Counted from the stretch's first letter, positions 1 through 10,238 are shown. The stretch: DNA of 41,096 bases from Thiohalobacter sp. (GCA_026984515.1 JALSRZ010000135.1:1-41096), one strand, 5' to 3'. Made by a program: numbers and translations. The notes: generated by a model from the letters alone, not told the origin.

Positions 1-1
1 C

Positions 2-28
2 GGAACCCGGTGAGAAATGCGGGCTAGG
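2..28. repeat. Dispersed 27-bp repeat, copy 1
   Basis: This segment matches positions 14707-14733 at 25 of 27 bases, with a shared core GGAACCCGGTGAGAAAT. In both places it spans the stop codon of a minus-strand gene (rsmE here, the macro-domain gene there). It may be the end of a mobile or extragenic repeat unit. The left part runs to the edge of the window. Confidence 0.55.
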
Positions 29-752
29 CCAGGTCCCCCCACAGGGCCTGCACCGCGCTGAGCGTTGCCAGCGCCGCTGTTTCAGTACGCAGCACCCTTG
101 GCCCAAGCCGCACGCGCTGAAATCCGGCCGATACGGCCAGCATCATCTCCTGCTCCTCCAGCCCACCTTCCGGTCCGACCAGTATACGAACCCGGTTCAC
201 CGCTTGCAGGTCACGGAGGCTGGTTTCCGCCCCGGGGTCGAGCACCAGTTGCAGGGCATTGTTTTCCGTGGCACACCAGTCCGTTAAGCTGCCGGGCTCC
301 TGCAGGGCCGGCAGCACAGAGCGACCGGATTGTTCACACGCGGCACGCATTACACCCTGCCAGTGCGCCAGGCGTTTTTCCAGGCGCTGGTCCTGCAGAC
401 GGACCTGTGAGCGGCTGGTCCAGAGCGGCGTCACGGTGTTCACACCGAGTTCCACGGATTTCTGCAGCACGAAATCCATGCGTTCTCCCCGCGAGACACC
501 CTGTCCCAGCTCGATATACAACGCGGATTCGTTGCAGACCGGTTCGCTGTTGCGTATGCGGGCCAGCACCTGCTTTTTGTCAGCGCTTTCCACGATAGCG
601 TGGTAGTCCCGGCCTGAGCCATCGAACAGCACCAGCGTATCGCCATCGCGAAGGCGCAGTACACGCGTGATGTAGTGGCTGGTTTCCCGGTCCAGTGCAA
701 CCGTTGCCCCGTGGGTGAGCGTCTGCTGGGTATAAAAGCGGGAAGTGCGCAC
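24..752 (-). CDS. rsmE: 16S rRNA (uracil-1498-N3)-methyltransferase
   Basis: RsmE uses S-adenosylmethionine to methylate N3 of U1498 in 16S rRNA of the assembled 30S subunit. The 242-residue protein has the usual family length. It shows an N-terminal PUA-like part (HYITRVLRLRDGDTLVLFDG) and a C-terminal SPOUT knot with the hallmark LVGPEGGLEEQE followed by RVLRTETAALATLSAVQ. Start ATG is 13 nt downstream of the metF stop on the same strand, so the two are probably cotranscribed. This places a SAM-consuming enzyme behind the SAM-cycle genes metK, ahcY and metF. Nothing in the sequence looks damaged. Assignment rests on family motifs. Confidence 0.95.
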   Translation of the reverse strand: MRTSRFYTQQTLTHGATVALDRETSHYITRVLRLRDGDTLVLFDGSGRDYHAIVESADKKQVLARIRNSEPVCNESALYIELGQGVSRGERMDFVLQKSVELGVNTVTPLWTSRSQVRLQDQRLEKRLAHWQGVMRAACEQSGRSVLPALQEPGSLTDWCATENNALQLVLDPGAETSLRDLQAVNRVRILVGPEGGLEEQEMMLAVSAGFQRVRLGPRVLRTETAALATLSAVQALWGDLA

Positions 753-765
753 AGGGTGGCACCGT

Positions 766-1614
766 TCAGAGGCCCAGCCTGTTCCAGATTGCGCTGGTGG
801 GGCCGGCCTGGTTCATGGTGTAGAAGTGCAGGCCGGGAGCGCCGGCATCCAGCAGCGCCTGGCACATTTCCGTGATCACGTCTTCACCAAAGGCGCGGAT
901 GGAAGCCCGGTCATCGCCGAAAGTTTCCAGCCGCTTGCGGATCCAGCGTGGGATCTCGGCGCCGCACATGTCAGAGAAACGCGCCAGCTGGGTATAGTTG
1001 GTAATCGGCATGATGCCGGGCACGATGGGGATGTTGATATCCCGTTTATCGCACTGTTCGACAAAATGGTAGTAGGCGTAGGGGTTGAAAAAATACTGGG
1101 TGATGGCGCTGTCCGCACCGGCCTCGACCTTGTGTTTGAAGTTGTCCAGGTCGGCATCGGCGTTGTCGGCCTGCGGGTGGTACTCCGGGTAGGCGGCGAC
1201 TTCGATATGAAAATGGTCGCCGGTTTCGCTGCGGATGAACTGCACCAGTTCATTGGCATAACGGAATTCGCCCGGTTGACCCATGCCCGACGGTATATCG
1301 CCGCGCAGTGCTACGATATGGCGGATATTCTGTTGCCGGTACCGTTCCAGGATGTCACGTATGCTGTCCCTGGTGGAGCCCACACAGGACAGGTGCGGCG
1401 CCGCTTCTATGCCCGAATCACGCTGGATCTCGCACACTGTCTCGAATGTGCGTTCGCGGGTGGATCCGCCGGCGCCGAAGGTGACCGAGAAAAAGCGCGG
1501 TTTCAGCCCGGCCAGTTGCGCACGCGTTGCACGCAGTTTGGCAGCGCCTTCGTCCGTTTTGGGCGGGAAGAATTCAAAGCTGTATACGCGCGGATGTTTT
1601 TGTTGAGATTCCAT
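766..1614 (-). CDS. metF: 5,10-methylenetetrahydrofolate reductase
   Basis: MetF is a flavoprotein TIM barrel that reduces methylene-THF to 5-methyl-THF, the methyl donor for methionine synthesis. The 282-residue product has the expected bacterial length. Visible family motifs are YSFEFFPPKTDEG with the catalytic Glu near the N-terminus, SVTFGAGGSTRERT, HLSCVGSTRDSI, VALRGDIP, and ITQYFFNPYAYYHFV followed by PIVPGIMPITNY. It lies between ahcY and rsmE on the same strand. The ahcY-metF gap is about 107 nt and includes a GC hairpin at 1687-1704 without a T-run, so read-through from ahcY is likely. The neighbourhood indicates a role in regenerating methionine for SAM synthesis. Confidence 0.96.
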   Translation of the reverse strand: MESQQKHPRVYSFEFFPPKTDEGAAKLRATRAQLAGLKPRFFSVTFGAGGSTRERTFETVCEIQRDSGIEAAPHLSCVGSTRDSIRDILERYRQQNIRHIVALRGDIPSGMGQPGEFRYANELVQFIRSETGDHFHIEVAAYPEYHPQADNADADLDNFKHKVEAGADSAITQYFFNPYAYYHFVEQCDKRDINIPIVPGIMPITNYTQLARFSDMCGAEIPRWIRKRLETFGDDRASIRAFGEDVITEMCQALLDAGAPGLHFYTMNQAGPTSAIWNRLGL

Positions 1615-1721
1615 GAGTGTCTGTTCCCTGCACGCGACGGGATAACCCGTACATTACCAGGAGCGGCAGATCCGCCCGATAAAGTACCTGCCCTCGCGGG
1701 CAGGCGGCTATCCGGCGAAGC

Positions 1722-3140
1722 TCAGTAGCGGTAATGCTCCGGCTTGTACGGCCCGTCTACCGGCAGGCCCAGGTACTCGGCCTGTTCCTCGGTCAGCCTG
1801 GTCAGGTTGGCGCCGATTTTTTTCAGGTGCAGCCGGGCGACTTTTTCGTCCAGCTGTTTGGGTAACACGAATACCTGGTTTTCATAGTTCTGACCGTTGC
1901 TGAACAGTTCCATCTGCGCCATCACCTGGTTGGTGAAGGAGGCCGACATCACGAAGCTCGGATGCCCGGTTGCGCAGCCGAGATTCACCAGGCGACCCCT
2001 GGCCAGCACGATGATCTTCTTGCCATCGGGGAAGATTACGTGATCCACCTGGGGCTTGATTTCTTCCCACTGGTATTTCTCCAGTGAAGCGATATCGATT
2101 TCCGAATCGAAGTGACCGATGTTGCAGACAATCGCCTCGTCCTTCATGGCCACCATGTGGTCGTGGGTAATGACGCTCAGGTTGCCGGTGGTAGTGACGA
2201 AGATATCGCCGATGCCGGCAGCTTCTTCCATGGTGACCACCCGATAGCCTTCCATGGTTGCCTGCAGGGCGCAGATCGGGTCGATTTCGGTGACCAGCAC
2301 GGTAGCGCCCATGCCGCGGTAGGCCTGTGCGCAACCCTTGCCGACATCGCCGTAGCCCAGTACCACGCAGATCTTGCCGGCGATCATCACGTCGGTGGCA
2401 CGCTTGATACCGTCGATCAGGGATTCGCGGCAACCGTACAGGTTGTCGAACTTGGACTTGGTGACCGAGTCGTTGACGTTCATGGCGGGGAACAGCAGTT
2501 CGCCGGCTTCCTGCATCTGGTACAGGCGGTGTACGCCGGTGGTGGTTTCCTCGGTAACGCCCTTGATACTGTCGGCCATTTTCTGCCACATGCCCGGGTT
2601 GCCGGCCAGGTTGCGACGCAGCACGTCCAGGATGGCCTTCCACTCTTCGTTATCGTCGGCCTTTGTTTCCGGCACGGCGCCGGCTTTTTCAAATTCGACA
2701 CCCTTGTGGATCAGCAGGGTAGCGTCGCCGCCGTCGTCGAGGATCATGTTGGGCATCTGTCCGTCGGGCCAGTTCAGGGCCTGTTCGGTGCACCACCAGT
2801 ATTCCTCGATGCTTTCGCCTTTCCAGGCAAACACCGGTACACCGGCAGCCGCGATGGCGGCCGCGGCCTGGTCCTGGGTAGAGTAGATATTGCACGAAGC
2901 CCAGCGTACCTCGGCGCCCAGTTCGACCAGCGTTTCGATCAGTACCGCAGTCTGGATGGTCATGTGCAGGCTGCCGGTGATGCGTGCACCCTTGAGCGGT
3001 TTCTGTGCGCCGAATTCCTCGCGCAGGGCCATCAGGCCGGGCATTTCGACTTCCGCGATGCGGATTTCCTTGCGGCCCCAGTCGGCCAGCGAAATATCGG
3101 CGACCTTGTAGTCGTTGGTGGAATCAAGAACAGCGTTCAT
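1722..3140 (-). CDS. ahcY: S-adenosylhomocysteine hydrolase
   Basis: AhcY reversibly splits S-adenosylhomocysteine, the product inhibitor of methyltransferases, to adenosine and homocysteine using tightly bound NAD. The 472-residue protein shows the substrate domain ([20 protein letters not shown]), the NAD-binding signature [29 protein letters not shown], and the conserved C-terminal PYKPEHYRY. Length fits the long form usual in proteobacteria. The start follows a GGGAG ribosome-binding site. Upstream lies a clear SAH riboswitch (3171-3240, minus strand), which fits activation of the gene when its substrate accumulates. It sits between metK and metF, completing an activated-methyl cycle cluster. 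Confidence 0.97.
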   Translation of the reverse strand: MNAVLDSTNDYKVADISLADWGRKEIRIAEVEMPGLMALREEFGAQKPLKGARITGSLHMTIQTAVLIETLVELGAEVRWASCNIYSTQDQAAAAIAAAGVPVFAWKGESIEEYWWCTEQALNWPDGQMPNMILDDGGDATLLIHKGVEFEKAGAVPETKADDNEEWKAILDVLRRNLAGNPGMWQKMADSIKGVTEETTTGVHRLYQMQEAGELLFPAMNVNDSVTKSKFDNLYGCRESLIDGIKRATDVMIAGKICVVLGYGDVGKGCAQAYRGMGATVLVTEIDPICALQATMEGYRVVTMEEAAGIGDIFVTTTGNLSVITHDHMVAMKDEAIVCNIGHFDSEIDIASLEKYQWEEIKPQVDHVIFPDGKKIIVLARGRLVNLGCATGHPSFVMSASFTNQVMAQMELFSNGQNYENQVFVLPKQLDEKVARLHLKKIGANLTRLTEEQAEYLGLPVDGPYKPEHYRY

Positions 3141-3170
3141 AAGGCATCTCCCTTAAAGATTCTTAAGGTC

Positions 3171-3240
3171 GAGCGCCGTTGTTTTGAGATGCTGGTTTCG
3201 CCGAGCCTGGCGGGCATGGCCCGCTGCAGCGCCCCTCGGG
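3171..3240 (-). promoter_or_regulatory. SAH riboswitch
   Basis: On the minus strand the leader of ahcY carries the SAH-riboswitch core: CCGAGGGGCGCTGC, then a GCGGG...CCCGC hairpin, then CAGGCTCGG, a short linker, and ACGGCGCTC. GAGCG near the start pairs with CGCTC at the end, and CCGAG pairs with CTCGG, as in the published class found upstream of ahcY in proteobacteria. It ends about 30 nt before the start codon. The known class switches gene expression on when SAH rises. Confidence 0.9.
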
Positions 3241-3269
3241 GAACACAGCCAAAAAATAGAAGACCTGTA

Positions 3270-3297
3270 ATTATAGGTTAGCGGGGACAGATTTCAA
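3270..3297 (-). promoter_or_regulatory. Candidate sigma-70 promoter of ahcY
   Basis: Minus strand reads TTGAAA (3297-3292), 16 nt, then TATAAT (3275-3270), which is a perfect -10. Transcription would start near 3263, just ahead of the SAH riboswitch. The -35 box lies within the palindrome at 3280-3310. Confidence 0.7.
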
Positions 3298-3310
3298 ATC
3301 TGTCCCCGCT
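3280..3310. repeat. Perfect 15-bp palindrome between metK and ahcY
   Basis: AGCGGGGACAGATTT and its exact reverse complement are separated by one C. The GGGGACAGATTT core resembles extragenic palindromes mobilised by REP-associated transposases, but no such transposase is visible in this window. It could also serve as a bidirectional hairpin behind metK. Confidence 0.75.
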
Positions 3311-3315
3311 GTCAG

Positions 3316-4482
3316 TCAGATACCTGCGTCTGCCTTCAGGATTTCCGCCTTGTCGGTATTTTCCCAGGTAAAACCTTCGTGTTCACGGCCGAAGTGCCCG
3401 TAGGCGGCTGTTTTCCGGTACTTGATCTTGTCGGCGTTGAGCAGGTCGAGCATGGTCAGAATCCCGTAGGGGCGCAGGTCGAAGTGCTCGCGGACCAGTT
3501 CGGTGATGCGTTCGTCGCTGATCTTGCCGGTGCCGAAGGTGTCGATCATGATAGAAGTCGGGTCGGCGACACCGATGGCGTAGGACACCTGGATCTCGCA
3601 GCGCTCCGCCAGGCCGGCGGCAACGATGTTCTTGGCCACGTAGCGACCGGCGTAGGCGGCGGAACGGTCCACCTTGGACGGGTCCTTGCCGGAGAAGGCC
3701 CCGCCACCGTGACGTGCAGCGCCGCCGTAGGTGTCGACAATGATCTTGCGTCCGGTCAGTCCGGCGTCGCCCATCGGGCCGCCGATGACAAAGGCGCCGG
3801 TGGGGTTGATGTGGTACTGGGTGTCGGCGGTCAGCCACTCACTCGGCAGCACGGGCTTGATGATGTGCTCCATCACCGCTTCCTGCAATTCATTGTGATC
3901 GATGTCCGGTGCGTGCTGGGTGGAGAGCACCACGGCGTCGATGGCTACCGGTTTGCCGTCCCGGTAGTGGAAGGTGACCTGGCTCTTGGCGTCGGGGCGC
4001 AGCCAGGCAAGCACGCCCTTGCGGCGCATCTCGGACTGGCGGTGTACCAGCCGGTGTGCGTAGGTGATCGGCGCCGGCATCAGCACGTCGGTTTCGTTGG
4101 TGGCGTAGCCGAACATCAGGCCCTGGTCGCCGGCACCCTGGTCCTCCGGACGGGAGCGATCGACGCCCTGGTTGATGTCCGGTGACTGCACACCAAGGGC
4201 GGTCATCACTGCGCAGCTTTCATAGTCGAAACCCATCTCGGAGCTGGTGTAGCCGATGTCCTGGATAGTGTCGCGCATAATCTTTTCGTAATCGGGTTTG
4301 GCGGTGGTGGTGATTTCGCCGGCGATCATGACCATACCGGTCTTGAACAGCGTTTCGCAGGCCACGCGGGCGTGCGGGTCGTCGGCCAGGATGGCGTCCA
4401 GCACAGCGTCGGAGACCTGGTCCGACATTTTGTCCGGGTGGCCTTCAGAGACTGATTCAGAGGTAAAAAGATGTTCGTTCAT
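3316..4482 (-). CDS. metK: S-adenosylmethionine synthetase
   Basis: MetK makes SAM from methionine and ATP. The protein of 388 residues begins [18 protein letters not shown], the standard N-terminus with the catalytic His in GHPDK. An upstream ATG at 4497 is in frame, but 4482 matches the family start. Signatures [12 protein letters not shown] and [19 protein letters not shown] are intact, along with the C-terminal AYGHFGRE. It is the first gene of the minus-strand methyl-cycle group. It is separated from ahcY by a palindrome and ahcY's own promoter, so the two can be controlled apart. Its own leader contains a terminator-like hairpin (4503-4535) ahead of the start codon. Confidence 0.97.
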   Translation of the reverse strand: MNEHLFTSESVSEGHPDKMSDQVSDAVLDAILADDPHARVACETLFKTGMVMIAGEITTTAKPDYEKIMRDTIQDIGYTSSEMGFDYESCAVMTALGVQSPDINQGVDRSRPEDQGAGDQGLMFGYATNETDVLMPAPITYAHRLVHRQSEMRRKGVLAWLRPDAKSQVTFHYRDGKPVAIDAVVLSTQHAPDIDHNELQEAVMEHIIKPVLPSEWLTADTQYHINPTGAFVIGGPMGDAGLTGRKIIVDTYGGAARHGGGAFSGKDPSKVDRSAAYAGRYVAKNIVAAGLAERCEIQVSYAIGVADPTSIMIDTFGTGKISDERITELVREHFDLRPYGILTMLDLLNADKIKYRKTAAYGHFGREHEGFTWENTDKAEILKADAGI

Positions 4483-4502
4483 GGAGTTGGCTCCCAATAA
4501 AT

Positions 4503-4535
4503 AAAAAACCCGCCAGGCAAAAGCGCTGGCGGGTT
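4503..4535 (-). terminator. Intrinsic terminator-like hairpin in the metK leader
   Basis: On the minus strand a 10-bp stem (AACCCGCCAG / CTGGCGGGTT) with a 9-nt loop runs into a T-run about 20 nt before the metK start codon. A plausible promoter (TTTGAT, 16 nt, TATAAA at 4579-4574) lies upstream of it, so this would stop metK transcripts early. It looks like an attenuator. The loop sequence GCGCTTT is complementary to AAAGCGC near the leader's 5' end (4558-4564), which could form a pseudoknot or antiterminator. Confidence 0.65.
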
Positions 4536-4573
4536 CTGGAAAACTGGTTTTCTTTCCGCGCTTTAGCCGTATT

Positions 4574-4601
4574 TTTATAGCGCCCGCAATCTGACATCAA
4601 A
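4574..4601 (-). promoter_or_regulatory. Candidate metK promoter
   Basis: Minus strand TTTGAT (4601-4596), 16-nt spacer, TATAAA (4579-4574). It is flanked by inverted arms GCCCGCAA / TTGCGGGC (about 4582-4616) that could be an operator. The leader from here to metK would be roughly 85 nt. Confidence 0.45.
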
Positions 4602-4677
4602 TCGGCGCTTGCGGGCTATTGTAGGGGGCATGCCCGGTCAGGGTCAACCAGTGGTCGTCACATAGACAGGCAGGCAC

Positions 4678-4706
4678 AAAAAAGCCCGGCAATCCCGGGC
4701 TTTATT
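4678..4706 (-). terminator. Terminator after the PEP-CTERM gene
   Basis: Minus strand AAAGCCCGG, a 4-5 nt loop, CCGGGCTTTTTT. The T-run on this strand lies about 20 nt after the stop of the 4724-5665 gene. Confidence 0.8.
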
Positions 4707-4723
4707 GTGATCTGAAGTGGGGT

Positions 4724-5665
4724 CTAGCGGGTTTTACGGCGCGCAATCCCGGCCAGGCTCAGTAGCCCGGAACCAAACAGCCATACCGTGGCAGGTACAG
4801 GGACAACAGCAACATCGGCAGTTACAACAATATCATCAATCTTGCCAAAGTCGCCGTCGCCATTATCCAGCCAGAAGGCTACCCAGACTTCGGACTGGTT
4901 ATCAGCGCCTGCCAGGGAAAAACTTTCGTTGGTGAACTGGGTATTATCCCTTTTGCGCATGAGTTCAATCCACTTCCCGCCCTGGTAGCCCGACACACTG
5001 CCGTTCTGGTTTAAAACCGGGCTCCAGTTCCAGTCGCCATCGTGCGGGCCGTAAGTGGTGCCACCGTTGGTAAACTGTGCCTCGTTCTGCAAGTCGATGG
5101 TGTTGTTGGCGTCAAACCCGCTACCGATCGACGCAGGTCTGCCGGCGGTCAGGTCACCGATGAAATAGCCCACGACCAGCCTGTCTCGGCTGCCGGATTT
5201 GAACGTGCGCCAGTCGAAGCTCAGCTGGAGATTCTGTTTGCCGGTGGTGTCGAGCCTGAACATGATACCGCCATCATCTGACAGCAGGCCGACATGGTTG
5301 CCCGGTGTAGGGTTGTTTTCATAACCGGCGTCGTGACCTTTGCCGCCGTACTGCTGCACCCCGATATCGCCGGGATTGGAATAGGTGCCATTACCGATCA
5401 GATCGGGGCTGTCCGGGTGTTCGAAGCGTGCTCCATACCAGACTTCATCTGCACCTCCGTTGATTCCGTCACCGCTTCCCACGCTGGTGGGTACTCCGCC
5501 GGTGATGCTGTGCGAACCCGAAGTGCCGCTATTGCTGGTGGGGGCGCTGTAATATCCTGAATTTACGCCATCAAAGGTTTCGCTGAACAGCGTTACAGCC
5601 TGTGAACCCGCCGAACATGCCAGTAACACCGGCGCGATTGACCAGGTCAATGCATGCTTACTCAT
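4724..5665 (-). CDS. VPLPA-type PEP-CTERM sorting-domain protein
   Basis: This 313-residue protein is probably exported and then processed by an exosortase. It starts with a signal peptide (MSKHALTWSIAPVLLACSAGSQA). It ends with a sorting tripartite signal: VPVPATVWLFGSG, a short hydrophobic stretch, then the basic tail ARRKTR. The middle is rich in Gly, Ser, Asn and Asp and has no cysteine pairs or catalytic motif I can name. Segments such as LQLSFDWRTFKSG and EVWVAFWLDNGDGDFGKIDDI look like a beta-sandwich of the kind seen in surface or floc-associated proteins. A strong AGGAGG ribosome-binding site precedes ATG. A sigma-54 promoter lies upstream. No exosortase gene is in the window. The specific role is unknown. 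Confidence 0.85.
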   Translation of the reverse strand: MSKHALTWSIAPVLLACSAGSQAVTLFSETFDGVNSGYYSAPTSNSGTSGSHSITGGVPTSVGSGDGINGGADEVWYGARFEHPDSPDLIGNGTYSNPGDIGVQQYGGKGHDAGYENNPTPGNHVGLLSDDGGIMFRLDTTGKQNLQLSFDWRTFKSGSRDRLVVGYFIGDLTAGRPASIGSGFDANNTIDLQNEAQFTNGGTTYGPHDGDWNWSPVLNQNGSVSGYQGGKWIELMRKRDNTQFTNESFSLAGADNQSEVWVAFWLDNGDGDFGKIDDIVVTADVAVVPVPATVWLFGSGLLSLAGIARRKTR

Positions 5666-5754
5666 TTAATACACTCCTCCTGAATGTGGGCCGACTTTTC
5701 TATTGGAAAGTCCCGGCACTGGCGCGATTCTCTGCACGCTGAATATCATGTGTA

Positions 5755-5770
5755 AGCAGGTGTTATGCCA
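5755..5770 (-). promoter_or_regulatory. Candidate sigma-54 (-24/-12) promoter
   Basis: On the minus strand TGGCATAACACCTGCT has the invariant GG and GC with the exact 10-nt spacing and matches TGGCAC-N5-TTGCW except at a few positions. It lies about 90 nt before the PEP-CTERM gene. Regulation of PEP-CTERM genes by RpoN with the PrsK/PrsR system is known in other proteobacteria, which supports the reading. Confidence 0.65.
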
Positions 5771-5793
5771 ACTCTATAATTATATAAATTTCA

Positions 5794-5844
5794 AATGGTT
5801 ATAAACCATTCTCTAACATGCTGTTTTTATTAGTGTAAATTTAC
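5794..5844. promoter_or_regulatory. Two palindromes upstream of the sigma-54 site
   Basis: AATGGTT-ATA-AACCATT (5794-5810) and GTAAATTTAC (5835-5844) are perfect palindromes lying 25-90 bp upstream of the candidate sigma-54 promoter. The surrounding stretch (about 5750-5930) is markedly AT-rich. They sit where an enhancer-binding protein would act. The rest of the gap up to 6058 shows no gene. Confidence 0.4.
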
Positions 5845-6057
5845 TCGTCACTACCCAAAGGTACAATGTATGGATATTATTTAGTAAATTCATGTAGTTG
5901 AATAGATTCTATTTTGGCTTGAGATGTCGAGATTGCTTACAATTACTTCCCTCGAAAACGATCCTGGGTGGTTTTACGGTGGCGGGAACGACAGGTGTGC
6001 ATGGGCGGTGCTTGCGCTAGAATCTGGCTCCTTTTTCGGTTGCGGGAGTAGGTTGGT

Positions 6058-6621
6058 ATGGTTTCACTGCAAACACCGGTCTGTGAGTTCGGACTGTCAG
6101 CGATTGATTTTTCCCTGCCGGGTACCGATGGCAAGGTCTGGACGCTGGAGCAATGCCGCGGCGAGAAAGGCCTGCTGGTCATGTTCATCTGCAATCATTG
6201 TCCCTATGTCAAAGCCATCCTCGACCGCCTGGTGCGGGATACCCGGGAATTGCGTGAACTGGGTGTACACAGTGTAGCGATCATGTCCAACGATCCGACC
6301 GAGTATGCGGAAGATTCGTTCGAGAATATGAAAGCGGTGGCGGAACGCGAGCAGTTTCCGTTTCCCTACCTTATAGATGAAACCCAGCAGACTGCCCGGG
6401 CCTATGGCGCGGTGTGTACCCCGGACTTTTTCGGTTACAACGCGGACCTCGAGTTGCAGTACCGCGGCCGGCTGGATGCCAGTCGCAAGGAGCGTGCAGC
6501 GGCGGATGCCCGCCGTGAGCTGTTCGAAGCCATGAGCCTGGTTGCACGCACCGGCAAGGGTCCGCAGGAGCAGATCCCGAGCATGGGATGTTCCATCAAG
6601 TGGAAGCACGAAACGGTTTGA
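6058..6621 (+). CDS. Thioredoxin-fold peroxiredoxin-like protein
   Basis: A 187-residue single-domain protein of the AhpC/TSA-related thioredoxin-fold group. It shows the order expected: FSLPGTDGKVWTLEQCRGEKG, then the central strand LLVMFICNHCPYVKAILDRL with a CNHC site where thioredoxins have CxxC, then FPFPYLIDETQQTARAYGAVCTPDFFGYN with the cis-Pro region, and a closing MGCSIKWK. No signal peptide is visible, so it should act in the cytoplasm. It is probably a thiol-disulfide or peroxide-handling protein. The natural substrate cannot be told. It stands alone between divergent and downstream genes. The start ATG is the first good one after a weak GGAGTAGG ribosome-binding site. Confidence 0.85.
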   Translation: MVSLQTPVCEFGLSAIDFSLPGTDGKVWTLEQCRGEKGLLVMFICNHCPYVKAILDRLVRDTRELRELGVHSVAIMSNDPTEYAEDSFENMKAVAEREQFPFPYLIDETQQTARAYGAVCTPDFFGYNADLELQYRGRLDASRKERAAADARRELFEAMSLVARTGKGPQEQIPSMGCSIKWKHETV

Positions 6622-6955
6622 CGGGCGGGCGTTTTATACCTGCATAGAGAGAATCTTTTGTCTTCGCCCGCTACTGTCAACGATCCGACACCGGGATAAA
6701 TCAACAGTTGCCCCACGTCCCTATCTGGTGGAGAATGTCGCGCTCGATCCGGCCCGGCGCGACTCGCCAGCCAGGCCAGCCAGGGGCTCGCTTCGCCGGA
6801 TACGGACTGCCGGTTGCGCGGGAGGGTTCAGCAGCCCCGGCAAGCAGCGCTAAAGAATTCGTTACGCGGTCGCCTTCGAGTACCGGGGGGTGGCCGTTTC
6901 GCTGTCGTTACCGGCGGCAGCGCGACCAGATTCAAGACACAAACAGGAGACAGCG
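6622..6955. other. Gene-free region before tkt
   Basis: About 330 bp of GC-rich sequence with no coding frame resembling a protein family. It probably carries the promoter and leader of the tkt-to-fba cluster. I see no strong sigma-70 match and no riboswitch I can name. A CAGGAGA ribosome-binding site (6944-6950) precedes tkt. Confidence 0.5.
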
Positions 6956-8944
6956 ATGGCCTCGCGTAAAGAACTTGCGAATGCGATTCGTGCACTGAGC
7001 ATGGACGCCGTACAGAAAGCCAAATCCGGCCACCCCGGCGCGCCCATGGGCATGGCGGACATCGCCGAGGTGCTGTGGAACGACCACATGCACCATAATC
7101 CCAGCAACCCGAAATGGGTCGATCGCGATCGCTTTGTGCTGTCGAACGGCCACGGCTCGATGCTGATCTACTCGTTGCTGCACCTGACCGGCTACGACCT
7201 GTCCATCGACGACCTGAAAAACTTCCGCCAGTTGCACTCTAAAACACCGGGCCACCCGGAATACGGCTACGCACCGGGCGTAGAGACCACCACCGGCCCG
7301 CTGGGGCAGGGCATCACCAATGCGGTGGGTATGGCCATTGCTGAAAAGGTCATGGCGGGTCAGTTCAACCGCGACGGCCATCACATTGTCGATCACAACA
7401 CCTTTGTGTTCATGGGCGATGGCTGCATGATGGAAGGCATTTCCCATGAAGCCTGTTCGCTGGCCGGCACCCTGGGCCTCGGCAAGCTGATTGCCTTCTG
7501 GGACGACAACGGTATCTCCATCGACGGTCATGTCGAAGGCTGGTTCAGTGACGACACGCCGAAGCGTTTCGAGGCCTATGGCTGGCACGTGATTCGCGAT
7601 GTCGACGGCCACGATTCTGCGGCCATCGACAAGGCCATTCACGAAGCCAAATCGGTCAACGATAAACCCACCCTGATCTGTACCAAAACGGTCATCGGTT
7701 ACGGTGCGCCGAACCTGTGCGGCAGCCACGACTGTCACGGTGCCCCTCTGGGTGACGATGAAATCAAGGCCACACGTGAAAACCTGGGCTGGAATCACCC
7801 GCCCTTCGAGATTCCGGACGACATCTACGCGGGCTGGAATGCCAAGGACAAGGGTGCTTCCGCAGAATCCGAGTGGAACGAAAAATTCGCGGCCTACAAG
7901 GCCGCGCATCCTGACCTGGCCGCCGAGTTCGAGCGCCGCATGGCGGGCGACCTGCCGGCCAACTGGAAAGATGGCGCGGCCAAATTCATCAATGAGGTCA
8001 ATGAAAAGGCCGAAACCATTGCTTCGCGCAAGGCTTCGCAGAATGCGCTGAACGGCTTCGGTCCGCTGCTGCCGGAATTTCTTGGCGGTTCCGCCGATCT
8101 TGCCGGTTCCAACCTGACCATCTGGTCCGGTTCAAAGGGCATCAGCAATACCGTGTCCGACGGTAACTACATCTATTACGGTGTGCGCGAGTTTGGCATG
8201 TCTGCCATCATGAACGGTGCCGCGCTGCACGGTGGTTTTATCCCGTATGGCGCCACTTTCCTGATGTTCTCCGAGTATGCACGCAATGCCCTGCGCATGG
8301 CGGCGCTGATGAAGATCCAGAGTATTTTTGTGTACACCCACGACTCCATCGGTCTGGGAGAAGACGGTCCGACCCACCAGCCGGTGGAGCAGACTGCCAC
8401 GCTGCGCATGATTCCGAACATGGAAGTCTGGCGTCCCTGCGATGCAGTCGAATCGGCCGTGTGCTGGAAGGCGGCCATCGAACGCACCACCGGTCCAAGC
8501 TGCCTGATCTTTTCGCGCCAGAACCTGGCGCACCAGAACCGCAGTGCCGCGCAGATCGCCGATATTGAACGCGGCGCTTATATCCTGAAGGACTGCGACG
8601 GAACACCGGACGCCATCATCATTGCCACCGGTTCCGAAGTGGAACTGGCCATGAATGCAGCCGAACAGCTCAGTGGCAGGAAGATCCGCGTGGTTTCCAT
8701 GCCTTCCACCAACGTATTCGATGCCCAGGACGATGCATACCGCGAGTCGGTGTTGCCGTCTGCCGTGAAAGCACGCGTGGCGGTGGAAGCCGGCGTGACG
8801 GATGGCTGGATCAAGTACGTGGGCCTGGACGGCAAGGTGATCGGGATCAATACCTTTGGTGAATCCGCGCCGGCCAGCGACCTGTTCAAGCACTTTGGCT
8901 TCACCACGGAAAACGTGGTCAAGGCTGTGGAAGAGGTGCTGTAG
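6956..8944 (+). CDS. tkt: Transketolase
   Basis: Transketolase moves two-carbon units between sugar phosphates with thiamine diphosphate. In an autotroph it works in the Calvin cycle as well as the pentose phosphate pathway. The 662-residue product has [19 protein letters not shown], the ThDP motif [18 protein letters not shown] ending in [17 protein letters not shown]-region [19 protein letters not shown], and [13 protein letters not shown]. The ATG at 6956 follows a CAGGAGA ribosome-binding site and gives the standard N-terminus [20 protein letters not shown]. An in-frame upstream ATG at 6890 lacks support. It heads the tkt-gap-pgk-pyk-fba series. Confidence 0.97.
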   Translation: MASRKELANAIRALSMDAVQKAKSGHPGAPMGMADIAEVLWNDHMHHNPSNPKWVDRDRFVLSNGHGSMLIYSLLHLTGYDLSIDDLKNFRQLHSKTPGHPEYGYAPGVETTTGPLGQGITNAVGMAIAEKVMAGQFNRDGHHIVDHNTFVFMGDGCMMEGISHEACSLAGTLGLGKLIAFWDDNGISIDGHVEGWFSDDTPKRFEAYGWHVIRDVDGHDSAAIDKAIHEAKSVNDKPTLICTKTVIGYGAPNLCGSHDCHGAPLGDDEIKATRENLGWNHPPFEIPDDIYAGWNAKDKGASAESEWNEKFAAYKAAHPDLAAEFERRMAGDLPANWKDGAAKFINEVNEKAETIASRKASQNALNGFGPLLPEFLGGSADLAGSNLTIWSGSKGISNTVSDGNYIYYGVREFGMSAIMNGAALHGGFIPYGATFLMFSEYARNALRMAALMKIQSIFVYTHDSIGLGEDGPTHQPVEQTATLRMIPNMEVWRPCDAVESAVCWKAAIERTTGPSCLIFSRQNLAHQNRSAAQIADIERGAYILKDCDGTPDAIIIATGSEVELAMNAAEQLSGRKIRVVSMPSTNVFDAQDDAYRESVLPSAVKARVAVEAGVTDGWIKYVGLDGKVIGINTFGESAPASDLFKHFGFTTENVVKAVEEVL

Positions 8945-8960
8945 GACCTGTTTTGATAAA

Positions 8961-10103
<1,143 letters not shown>

Positions 10104-10142
10104 GCGCTGCGGTGGTGAAGCCCTGATTAACTGAAATACCTT

Positions 10143-10238
10143 CGTCATTGCGAGCGCAGCGCGGCGATCTTCCGAACGCTGCATGATTTGTCTGTAAAGG
10201 CAGCCGCAGGGAATTGCCGCGCTGCGCTCGCAATGACG
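10143..10238. repeat. Dispersed palindromic element between gap and pgk
   Basis: Left arm starts CGTCATTGCGAGCGCAGCGC, and the right arm ends GCGCTCGCAATGACG. The arms (about 28 bp) are near-perfect complements around a 40-nt centre. It is the same family as 8961-9045 but with a diverged inner arm. Confidence 0.8.

Noticed and set aside
1687-1704. Terminator between ahcY and metF
   Set aside because: The hairpin CCTGCCC-TCGC-GGGCAGG has no T-run on the coding strand.
2112-3281. 389-codon plus-strand frame antisense to ahcY
   Set aside because: Shadow of ahcY and its riboswitch; no ribosome-binding site or family motif. The same applies to frames opposite metF (745-1728), metK (3379-4185), hdrB/hdrC (17874-19127) and pgk (10021-11529).
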